This document shows positions 41,654 through 50,010 of a stretch of 62,000 bases of DNA, piece after piece. The notes beneath the pieces were generated by a model, which ran no database searches, was not told the origin of the DNA, and saw nothing but the letters and a program-made list of their open reading frames with translations. Positions within the stretch are counted from its first letter, which is position 1; each line of letters begins with the position of its first letter. Source of the stretch: Prorocentrum cordatum (lineage: Eukaryota > Sar > Dinophyceae > Prorocentrales > Prorocentraceae); assembly GCA_963575745.1 (NCBI GenBank), contig CAUYUJ010016149.1:781604-843603 (forward strand), written 5' to 3'. A program made the position numbers and the translations under genes.

Positions 41654-42798
41654 ATGGGCGATGCAGGCGGATACACATGGGATGGCGCGGGGGGATGGTG
41701 GGATAGCCGCAGCAGCGGCTGGCGTGGCTGGGGGGACGGCCATGATTGGTCAGCGAGGGGTTGGAGAGACTGGCGACAAGACGGGCACACGCCAACGGAG
41801 GACGCCAAATGGCGCGATGGCCCTGCCGCCGCAGCAGCGGCGGCGGTCTCGTCTCAACGGCCGTCTCGCTTCGCCGCGCTTGGCGTTGTGAGCCCCCGCG
41901 CCCCTGGTCTCGGCAAGCCCGAATTCGATAATTTCGTGAGGGCTGCCCTCCGAAACGTACCAGAACTTGGGAACACAGTTTCAGGAGAGGGGTCGGGATC
42001 CCGAGCCGCGCCTGCGGCGCAGGAGCCCCGCGCCACCGCAGCGGCGGCGGCGCGCGGGCCCCGGGATTTTGAGAAGTTTGATGTTAATTATTTTTTGAGT
42101 TATGAAGAGAGGCTCGGCACTTCGTTTAAGCAACACAATCAAGCGTTGAAATGGTGGCGCCATCTGAATGAAGACCCAACTGCCCCGTTCGAGTCAGAAG
42201 CCAAGTGGTTTGACAATGCGAAGCCCACCATGGTCGCTGTTTGCGACCACGGTGCGAGGACGAGCTTTGGTTTCAAAAGCGACGAGGAAGTCCCTTGGCG
42301 GTGGCAAGAGATGGTGGCGACGCTCAGGGAGGAAGATATCAGGGAGGTCGTGGAGGGGCCCCGCAGCAGCGGGGCTCTGATCGGCTGTTCCCTCGAAGTC
42401 CGGCCAAACAGCTACGACCACATGCGTCAGAGTATTGTGCGCGCGCGACAGTTCGCGGGGCAGCGGGTGAAAGTGAAGCTGCCGATGTGGGATTTCGTGT
42501 TGCACCGCGACGACGGGACAGGCCTCCGTTTACACCCGCACTGGGGCGACAGGAAGGTCGAAGCTCTGCCCCTCGTCCCCCACGCGGACACGGGAGGCCA
42601 CCAACCGCGGGTTTGGGCGGGAGCGACGGGTCAGGAACTTTTCGCTGGTACAAGGACCTCGGTGTGGAGCGTAAGGTCAAGTTCGACGCCGCCAGAGAGA
42701 AGGGGAGGCCGACGCCCTCTCAGGGGCCCCGCAGCAGCGGGGCCGCGGCGTCCAGCACCAGGCCCTCGGCGTCCGCAGCAGCGGGTGGCAAACAGTAG
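41654..42798 (+). CDS. Unknown protein with W/G-rich N-terminus; one frameshift
   Basis: I chose ATG 41,654 because the frame becomes gene-like there. The first ~50 residues are Trp/Gly/Asp/Arg-rich (GWWDSRSSGWRGWGDG). A globular part follows from ~135 (FEKFDVNYFLSYEERLG, then WWRHLNEDPTAPFESEAKWF and VKVKLPMWDFVLHRDDG). Near 42,600 the coding frame appears to shift: the downstream protein-like part (FRWYKDLGVERKVKFDAA) lies in another frame and ends at TAG 42,796-42,798. A single-base indel or assembly error explains this. Small palindromes are embedded at 41,825, 42,357, 42,725 and 42,772, read as AAAA, RSSG, RSSG and AAAG. I recognise no family. Confidence 0.55.
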
Positions 42799-43791
42799 TT
42801 TTGGGACCGAATAACTCCCCAGACGATTTGGTTTCGGAGTAGATGGCTCCGCAGCAGCAGCGGGGCTCGAATGAAGGGCGCGTTGCATTTCTGCAGGGGC
42901 GCGCGCGTCGGCCGCCGAGATCGGGGGCGCTCGTGCAGGCGCCGTGGCGCGATCTTCGTAAGAAGTCTTCCCTCTCCTCCCTGTCCCCCCATCCCGCCGC
43001 CCTCAACGTCGGCTCCTCGCCGCCCGTTCCTCGTCGCTCCACGCCTGTTCGTTCTCCTCCAATTTCCTCTCCCGCTTCCTCGTTCTCTCCTTCCCATTTT
43101 TCCCTCCATCCCATTGCATCCCTGGCACCCCAGCGAAGTTCGCAGTTCGAAGTTTGAAGTTCGGAGTTCGAAGGTTGCAGTTTGAATTTCGAAGCTTCGC
43201 ACTTCGAGGTTCGATCTTCGAACCTTCGTCATCTCGTCGTCGCAATCGTCGTCCTCGTTCGTCGTCGTCGTTTCTCGTCGGCGTCGATTGTCGTTGTCGT
43301 CGTCGCTCGTTGTCGTCGTCGCCGTCGTCGTCGTGGTCGGCGTCGTCGTCGTCGGTCGTTGTCGTCGCTAGTCGTCGTCGCTGGTCGCCGTCGTGGTCAT
43401 CGTCCTCGTCGTCGTCGTCGTGGTCGTCGTCGCCCTCGTTGTCGCCGTCGTGGTCATCGTCGTCGTCGTTGTCGTGAAACGCCCCACGTAGGAGGAGCAG
43501 AGAAGGGAGTAAGGAGAAATGAGCACGGTGGAGGGAGGAGGGAGGATTGAACAGGAAGAGGAGGGTACAGATGGAGGTAGAAGGGATGAGGTAGTTCAGA
43601 AGTGGGAGCAGCAGAGTGGCGCAATGGGAAAAGCCATGTGAGTGCAGGGAGGGATGGAAATGCGATAAAGTGAAGCCGCAGCCGTTGCAGGTCTGCCTCC
43701 CGCCTCGCCCGCCCGCCTCCGCGACTGGGGCCGCGCAGGGGCCTCTGCCGAAGTCTCCGCAGCAGCGGGGACTGCCAGAGGAGGCTCCTTC
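42794..43791 (+). promoter_or_regulatory. ~1-kb duplicated upstream block, copy A
   Basis: It starts at the stop codon of the previous gene and ends 17 nt before ATG 43,809. It is co-linear with 44,647-45,689, which precedes a different coding sequence. The order is AGTAGTTT, GACGATTTGG, palindrome (42,846), GCGCGTTGCATTTCTGCAGG, a pyrimidine-rich stretch (43,000-43,110), GAAGTTCGAAG words, a TCG repeat, CGCCCCACGTAGGAGGAGC, GCAGCCGTTGCAGGTCTGCC, and a palindrome at 43,752. It probably holds promoter or 5'-untranslated sequence, by position only. Confidence 0.6.
43234..43478. repeat. TCG trinucleotide repeat in upstream block A
   Basis: About 240 bp of TCGTCG with GTC and GCC variants; counterpart at 45,080-45,343 in block B. 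Confidence 0.95.
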
Positions 43792-43808
43792 GCGGTTTTT
43801 GCGCCGGC

Positions 43809-44108
43809 ATGGCGAGCATCGCGGGCAAGTACGACGTCGATGACTTCGAGCTCATCACGACGGAGGGCAGTGTTTGGCACTGGGCGACCATGGTTGTGCG
43901 GTTTCTCCAGTGGCGCAATCGTTGCCGCCATGCACGCGCCATTGGAGTGAAGGGCCAGATGCTCGTCGACCAGGCGCGGCAGATGATGGAGGAGGCGCGC
44001 CGCGCCGAGGAGATGGGCAAGATGATGCTTGAGATGTCGAAGAAGAAGGTGAAGGACACCCCAGGCAATATTCGGTACTTTTGCCGCCAGCCGCACCAGG
44101 AGAGCTGA
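43809..44108 (+). CDS. 99-aa protein with a C-terminal coiled coil, unknown
   Basis: ATG 43,809 follows the duplicated upstream block and a palindrome ending 35 nt before it. The protein begins MASIAGKYDVDDFELITTEG, has a basic Trp-containing middle (VVRFLQWRNRCRHARAIG), then a likely coiled coil rich in Met, Glu and Arg (residues ~54-83: DQARQMMEEARRAEEMGK) and a short basic tail. TGA is at 44,106-44,108. It is intact and intron-free, and does not resemble the protein downstream of the second block copy. Function unknown; the composition suggests a small oligomerising protein. Confidence 0.55.
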   Translation: MASIAGKYDVDDFELITTEGSVWHWATMVVRFLQWRNRCRHARAIGVKGQMLVDQARQMMEEARRAEEMGKMMLEMSKKKVKDTPGNIRYFCRQPHQES

Positions 44109-44267
44109 GCGGCGATCGGAGCTGGGCCGATAGAGGAGGACGAGGAGGAAGAGGAGGGGGGATGAGGAGAGGAGGAGGAGGGGATGAGGAGTTGGAGGCA
44201 GCACGCGCACCCGCACTAAGAGCCGCCAGCCGCGCCCGTCTCCGAGCATGAAACCCGAGCTTGGCTG

Positions 44268-44506
44268 GAAGGGGGGAGGGCGGTAGCAGAAACAGCGCAG
44301 GACAGGGATGGGAGAGGTCACGCATCCGCCGCATTAGCGGCGGTGGTGCGACAGTTCTCATGGCGGCGCGGCGGTCGCTGAGAAATGGAGCACGTGCGTG
44401 GGCCTGCGTGCGCTTAATTATGAGTGGCTCTCGTCCCCTCCCCTCCTCTTCCTCCATGAGATCTCTCTCCTGGTGCATATCCCCTGCCAGTGCTCGTCCT
44501 GCTCCT
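44268..44506 (+). repeat. Duplicated 3'-flank block, copy 1
   Basis: GACAGGGATGGGAGAGGTCA, CATGGCGGCGCGGCGG, GCTGAGAAATGGAGCA and CTCTCTCCTGGTGCATATCC match 52,632-52,880, which lies downstream of a different gene. It contains an ATTA-loop palindrome at 44,326-44,343 (CCGCCGC, ATTA, GCGGCGG) that is degraded in the other copy. Confidence 0.65.
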
Positions 44507-44530
44507 CTATCCGCCCCCCCTCGTCCGTTC

Positions 44531-44630
44531 CTGCCACCAGCCACATGGGGCGTTCTCAATCAACACCCCATTGAGTGTCCCCATGTGAAGGTTGCCCTTT
44601 GTCATGAGGGCGGACTCGCAAGAGCCGAGT
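44531..44630 (+). pseudogene. 100-bp fragment of the 830-aa gene
   Basis: GGCGTTCTCAATCAAC, TGTCCCCATGTGAAGGT and TCATGAGGGCG...ACTCGCAAGAGCCGA match 50,972-51,071 in the intact gene, with substitutions and small indels; the frame is lost shortly after. Confidence 0.75.
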
Positions 44631-44646
44631 GGCTGAATAACTAATT

Positions 44647-45689
44647 AGTAGTTTGGGGTCCGAACAGCTCCCCAGACGATTTGGTTGTGGAGTAGGTGGC
44701 TCCGCAGCAGCGGGGCTCGAATTAAGGGCGCGTTGCATTTCTGCAGGGGCGCGCGCGTCGGCCGCCGAGATCGGGAGCGCGCGTGCAGGCGCCGTGGCGC
44801 GATTTTCGTTTTGAAGTCTCCCCTCTCCTCCCTGTCCCCCCATCCCGCCGCCCTCAACGTCGGCCCCTCGCCGCCCGTTCCTCGTCGCTCCACGCCTGTT
44901 CGTTCTCCTCCAACTTCCTCTCCCGCTTCCTCGCTTTTCCTTCCCATTTTCCCTCCATCCCAGTCCATCCCTGGCACCCCAGCGACGTTCGCAGTTAGAA
45001 GCTGGAAGTTCGGAGTTCGAAGATCGAAGTTTGAATTTCGAAGCTTCGCACTTCGAGGTTCGATCTTCGATCCTTCGTCATCTCGTCGTCGTAATCGTCG
45101 TCCTCGTTCGTCGTCGTCGTTCCTCGTCGGCGTCGGTTGTCGTCGTCGTCGTCGCTCGTTGTCGTCCTCGCCGTCGTCGTCGTGGTCGGCGTCGTCGTCG
45201 TCGATCGTCGTCGTCGCTAGTCGTCGTCGCTGGTAGCCGTCGTGGTCATCGTCCTCGTCGTCGTCGTCGTGGTCGTCGTTGCCCTCGTTGTCGCCGTCGT
45301 GGTCATCGTTCTCGTCGGCGTCGTCGTCGTCGTTGTCGTGAAACGCCCCACGTAGGAGGAGCAGAGAAGGGAGCAAGGAGAAATGAGCGCGGTGGAGGGA
45401 GGAGGGAGGACTGAACAGGAAGAGGAGGGAGCAGGCAGAGGTAGAAGGGATGAGGTAGTTCAGAAGTGGGAGCAGCAGAGTGGCGCAAGGGGAAAAGTCA
45501 TTTGAGCGCAGGGAGGGATGGCATTGCGATAAAGTGAATCCGCAGCCGTTGCAGGTCTGCCCCCCGCCGCGCCCGCCCGCCTCCGCGACGGGAGCGGCCC
45601 AGGGCATGGAGCAGCCTGGCGCGACTGGAGCCGCGCAGGAACCTCTGCCGAAGTCTCCGCAGCAGCGGGGGCTGCCAGAGGAGGCCCCT
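44647..45689 (+). promoter_or_regulatory. ~1-kb duplicated upstream block, copy B
   Basis: Co-linear with 42,794-43,791 (roughly 90% by eye), including palindromes at the same places (44,699 and 45,652). It has a 36-bp internal duplication (GGCGCGACTGGAGCCGCGC part) near 45,605-45,640. It ends 1 nt before ATG 45,691. Confidence 0.6.
45080..45343. repeat. TCG trinucleotide repeat in upstream block B
   Basis: Counterpart of 43,234-43,478, ~260 bp. Confidence 0.95.
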
Positions 45690-45690
45690 G

Positions 45691-48212
45691 ATGCAGTTCC
45701 GCATGGAATGGCAGATCCAGCACCGGCCTCCGCAGCAGCGGGGGGGGGAGGTTGCAACGAAACTGCGGTCATTGTTTTCGTCGATGTCTGATGCCCAGGA
45801 AAGCGTTTCGAAGTCCCTGCTGGTTGCCCAGGAATTGATGCAGAATGGCCTGATCGAAGATGCGCGGAAGTTAACGGCCGCCGCCAACCGCCTTGTAGTC
45901 ATAACGGCTGAGGAGGCGGCTTGCGCAGCAGCGGGGGCATCCGTGGAGCCAGGCGCCGCCACAGTGGTAATCGAGCCTGGACAGGGTGGCTCCGATGACC
46001 CGAGACCGAGATCTCCCTGCACGACTAATTGGCAACATCGGCAGGCTCTGATCGCAGCACGCAAACTGCGTGAAAGCTCCTCCGCAGCAGCGGGGGCCCG
46101 CGTGATCAAGACTCTCGCCTTGACCTCGAAGGCTCGGTCGCCAGCGCTTCCTGTCCAAGAGGGCTTCCCAGAGGAAGGCCGCCCGCACTTCCCATCGGAA
46201 GAGCGCGGCCCGAGCCATTCCAAGCCTCTTGTGCCCCTGCTGTACGACGACGAAGACCAGGTGCAGGAGGGGCAGACAGAGGCGCGCGTGAATCTGGCTT
46301 TTGCTTCCCTCGTCCTGCGCGCGGGCGCCTCCCTGTCGGATTGGGTCGCAGCTGTCAGGGACAGGCGCGAAGGGGTCGTCTTAGTCTCCTTCGAGCCTGG
46401 TGCACGCATCAATCGCGATCGGCGGAAGCAACATCTCGACGATCTCATCCGCCAAAGTGGCTTCCACGGGGAGGTCGCGCGCGAGTGCGTCGGGGCTCTC
46501 CTCTGGGTTCCCGAGCGCGTCGAGCAGTGCGAGGTGCTTCGCTGGCACTGCCACGGGAAGTTCCTGGTTCAGGCCTGGTCGGTGACCCTGGCAGCGGTGG
46601 CTCACAATCCGAAAGCAAAGGAAGGCAAACTCTCCATAGCAGTGGGGGGGGCGTGTTCTTCCGACACCAGACGAGCCTCGCGGGACAGCCGTGGCCCGAG
46701 AACTTCCGCAACGGGCTGCGGAACCTGGTGTTGTGGAACCGAGTGCGTATTCTCGCTGGGATCTTTGACGCAGGCAGGGAGGATCTTTCGGAGCTGCTCA
46801 GAAGTTGCGGCGCGTCTGGTACAGGCGTACTCGGCTTGGCTTTGTGGTGTCCGACAAAAGGTTGTCACGTGACGCACCCGCACTACATCGTGATTCTTGG
46901 CCCCGCTCAGGTTCGCGAGTGCCCTGCGGGCGGGCAGCCTGATCTGCCGCACTGGTTGAATCAGGATTCCCAGCCTCCGCAGCAGCGGAGGCTCCTCACC
47001 AGCCTGCAGTACCGCCAGTTGGATTGGGTGGCGCGTCCGACCTGGGTCAGGCTCACGGACGCGGAGCGCAAGGAGCAGGATACATATGACTGGCCGCACT
47101 TGCACAGGGTGATCCACAAGGCCCAGGATGCGAACCGCCTCACGGAACATTGCCACACATTGTTCGTTTTTGTAGAAGCCAAGAACAGGAAGTCTGGCAA
47201 AGGCGCCGCGGCCAGGAAGAAGGATCGGAAGCGGGAAGCCAAGTGGGAAAAACAGCGGGGAGAGTGGGCGGAGACAGAACCCGAAGCAACAGCCTCAGCA
47301 GCAGCGGAGGCGCACGGAGACCAGGAGGAGGCGGAGACAGAATCTGAAGCAGCAGCCTCCGCAGCAGCGGGGGCGCACGGAGCCCAGGAGGAGCTTGAGG
47401 GCGACGAGGCCCCGCTCTGGATCGACTCCTGCAGCCTCACGCCGCCCCAGGACGAACAGAGCAACCCTGACAGAGGTGAGAGGGAGGAGAAGAAGGAGAA
47501 GGAGAAGATGAAGAAAAACAAGAAGAAGAAGAACAAGAAGAAAGATATCAGGAGCAGAACCCCAAAGAGGAAGAAGCCCTCGCAGCAGCGGGGGGGCAGC
47601 CGTTCCGCACGCAGAAAGCGGGAGCAGAGGAGCAAAGACCGAATGAGGAGAGTGCCCTCGCAGCAGCGGGGGCGCAGCCGCTCCAGACGCAGAGGGCAGG
47701 AGCAGAGGGGGCGCAGCCGCTCCAGACGCAGTGGGCAGGTGGAGGGCGGCGACCGCAGGGCGGCGTGGGCAGGGCGGTTCCTGCCCGCGCCGCCCGCGCA
47801 CCCCCCCCACACAGGTCAGGTGATGCTGAGGCCGAGGGCATGGCGCCCGCTCCTCCCAGGCCAGATATGCCGTCCGCCAGGCATGCCGCCAATGATGCCA
47901 CCACCACCGCCATTTCCCCCGCGTGGAGGAGGACGCCGCGGGGCCCCCCCGCTGGAGGAGACACCGCACCCTACGCCACCGCGGCTCGTCCCGAGGCAGC
48001 CGCCGCACCCTCCGCCGAAGCGGCTCCTGCCAAGAGAGTCGCAGACGCCCCGCCCTCTGGCAGCGCCGCTCGTCCCGAGGCCGCCGCCGCAGCCTCCCCC
48101 GCCGCAGCTCCTCTCCAGGGAGTCGCCGCTTCCTGCGGACACGTTTGCGTTCAACAGTGACGCGTTCGAGGCATTGTCGCGGCGCCGCAGCCCTTCAAGC
48201 GACTCCAGCTGA
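45691..48212 (+). CDS. ~840-aa RS-domain protein of unknown function, with one frameshift at a G8 run
   Basis: The frame from ATG 45,691 runs to a G8 homopolymer at 46,644-46,651, after which a different frame continues protein-like (VFFRHQTSLAGQPWPENF) to TGA 48,210-48,212. A one-base homopolymer error is the simplest explanation. Order: N-terminal helical part (KLRSLFSSMSDAQESVSKSL); a middle globular part (ECVGALLWVPERVEQCEVLR; LRNLVLWNRVRILAGIFDAG); a linker repeating ATASAAAEAHG; an acidic region; a Lys-rich stretch; an RS domain (RSRTPKRKKPSQQRGGSRS; RGRSRSRRRGQ); and a long Pro/Arg tail ending RRRSPSSDSS. Palindromes at 45,727, 45,919, 46,079, 46,972, 47,292, 47,355, 47,577 and 47,654 are read as QQR or AAA, and two lie inside the RS domain. 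RS domains usually act in splicing; that role is inference. Confidence 0.6.
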
Positions 48213-48230
48213 CGGCGCGCGGCTGCGGAG

Positions 48231-48286
48231 ACCTCCGCAGCAGCGGGGGTGGTCTCCGCAGGGGTGATCTCCGCAGCAGCGGGGGT
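48231..48286. repeat. Two AGCA palindromes just after the RS-protein stop
   Basis: ACCTCCGC, AGCA, GCGGGGGT at 48,231-48,250 and ATCTCCGC, AGCA, GCGGGGGT at 48,267-48,286, the first starting 19 nt after the stop codon. Pairs are Watson-Crick or G-T. Confidence 0.8.
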
Positions 48287-48521
48287 TAGCATAATTAAGA
48301 GATCTGAGGCCCGGGCTCGGCGCGCGCGCGAGGAGGCAGGCGCTCGCATTGAGCGGCTGAAGAAATCGCGGTCGTTGTCGCCGTGCTCGTCGTCGTCGTT
48401 TGCTTTTTGCTGGGGGGGAAAGGGGGGCGAGCAAGAGGAGGAGGAGGGGGAGGGGTCCTGCAGGGGCCAGGACCGACACCGGGACCGGGACCGGGACCAG
48501 GGGGAGAGCGGGACCGGGACC

Positions 48522-48697
48522 GGGAGCGGGACAGGGACGGGGAGCCCTGGACGAGCAGCAGAACCGACCACGGGACCGGGACCGGGACCGGGGCCGGGAC
48601 CGGGACCGGGACCGGGAACGGGGGTGCTGGTCCCGGTCCCGGTCCCGTGGTCGGTCCTGCTGCCCGTCCTGGGCTCCCCGCCCCTGTCCCGCTCCAT
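48522..48697. repeat. Long inverted repeat (~75-85 bp arms) of GGGACC units
   Basis: Left arm: GGAGCGGGACAGGGACGGGG, AGCCCTGGACGAGCAGCAG, ACCGACCACGGGACC then more GGGACC. Right arm: GGTCCCGGTCCCGTGGTCGG, TCCTGCTGCCCGTCCTGGGC, TCCCCGCCCCTGTCCCGCTC. The inner 27 bp are perfect and the outer part has few mismatches. The loop is ~30-40 bp. It lies 60 nt upstream of ATG 48,760. Confidence 0.8.
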
Positions 48698-48759
48698 GTG
48701 TCACCTCTTTGTCCCGCTCCCAATCTCTGCCGTGCCGTTTGGGTTCGAGATCGCCAGCC

Positions 48760-49230
48760 ATGAGGGTTAGGAAGCCCGACACAAGGATCGGGCGATGCCG
48801 CGTCGGCGAGAAGAGGAATAGGAAACCCGACACAAGGACGGGACGATGCCGCGTCGGCGAGAAGAGGGGTTTTCGGAAACCAGACCACAGACCTCATTCG
48901 AGCAAGCGCGCTGGGGCGGCGGCTCGACCCACGGCAGCGTCGGCGGAGGCGGCCGCGCGGCCGCTAGCTCGGCGCAAGGCGAGCTCCAAGAAACAAACCC
49001 TCGCAGTAGCGGGGGCTGCTGTAGCCCTCGCAGCAGCGGGGGCTGCTGTCTTGGAGCGTGGTGGGTTGTGGGATGAGAAGACTGCTCGGAGGATAGGCGT
49101 GGAAGATGACGATGGGTTCGATCAGGCACTTTGGTACCGCGACCATTGGGGCAACTGGTACAAACTAGGGTCCAAGATGCCGCCAGTCGGCAGCTCCTGG
49201 CAAGAAGGCGCCGACCCCCTTCGCATGTAA
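48760..49230 (+). CDS. 156-aa basic protein, unknown
   Basis: ATG 48,760 lies right after the long inverted repeat. Residues ~4-38 are two tandem copies of a 15-residue unit (KPDTRxGRCRVGEKR), encoded by a 43-45 bp DNA duplication at 48,773-48,870. Next come Ala/Lys-rich residues including two palindrome-encoded stretches (AVAGAAVALAAAGAAV, palindromes at 48,998 and 49,023), then a likely folded C-terminus (DDGFDQALWYRDHWGNWYKL) and the end SSWQEGADPLRM. The C-terminal half is the most protein-like part, and the true start could be later. No family recognised. Confidence 0.45.
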   Translation: MRVRKPDTRIGRCRVGEKRNRKPDTRTGRCRVGEKRGFRKPDHRPHSSKRAGAAARPTAASAEAAARPLARRKASSKKQTLAVAGAAVALAAAGAAVLERGGLWDEKTARRIGVEDDDGFDQALWYRDHWGNWYKLGSKMPPVGSSWQEGADPLRM

Positions 49231-49731
49231 TTACGGGGCGGATGAACACGACAGTGCCCCCACATGGTTGATTGTACGGTCCTCAGGATGACCACGACAT
49301 CCCGAGCGCACAAGGGGAACGCTCCTCCGCAGCAGCGGAGGGATGTCGCGAGAATTTCGCCGAGGGGGGGTGACCTCGGCGGAGGGGCGCACTCGCGCGC
49401 GCGCGGGGGAGCGCGGTTTCGCGCGTCGCGTGCGGCATCGCATGCGGTGTGGGGGAAAACACGACATCTGTGCTGTCACCTGTGTCCTGCTCTCTCCTTT
49501 GCTTCGCTTCCCCTTGCACTCCCTCCTGCAACCTCCCGCCCGTCATTATGTCTTTGTAGTGATCATCGCTTCCATACACGCAACTCTCACAGCGCCCCTT
49601 TCTCTCACAGATGGGTTCGGGGTGGGCAACCTTTCTCTCACACAGGGGGGGGCCGATGTATCAATGCTTCTCCTGTTCAGGCGGATGTGCGCGTATCGAA
49701 AAACTGAGAAGGCCGCGTCGACCCGCCGTTC

Positions 49732-49738
<7 letters not shown>
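49231..49738. other. Intergenic stretch with one AGCA palindrome
   Basis: A perfect palindrome CCTCCGC, AGCA, GCGGAGG lies at 49,324-49,341. CTTTCTCTCACA is duplicated at ~49,600 and ~49,635. No gene. Confidence 0.5.

Positions 49739-49813
<75 letters not shown>
49739..49813. repeat. TC dinucleotide repeat
   Basis: (TC)n with two G interruptions. Confidence 0.97.
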
Positions 49814-49818
<5 letters not shown>

Positions 49819-49980
49819 CCTCTATCTGCCTTTCCTCTCCTTCTCCTTTTGCTCAAGTGCGGGCAGGCCGCGGATCCGTGAGGCCCCTCCTTCTGTCCGC
49901 GCGCGCGACAGGCACTCGTGCTTTAAGCGGGGCCCCGCAGCAGCGGGGGCAACCGTCGCGGAGCATCTGTTTGGGAAGCT

Positions 49981-50000
49981 GCCCCCGCAGCAGCGGGGGC
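49981..50000. repeat. Perfect AGCA palindrome 10 nt before a start codon
   Basis: GCCCCCGC, AGCA, GCGGGGGC, 8-bp perfect stem, ending 10 nt upstream of ATG 50,011. A second, weaker copy lies at 49,933-49,948. Confidence 0.9.
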
Positions 50001-50010
50001 GCCTGGATAG

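Noticed and set aside
41654-42798. A 24-nt GT-AG intron at 42,609-42,632 to explain the frame change
   Set aside because: It is a multiple of three, so it would not change frame, and it is far too short.
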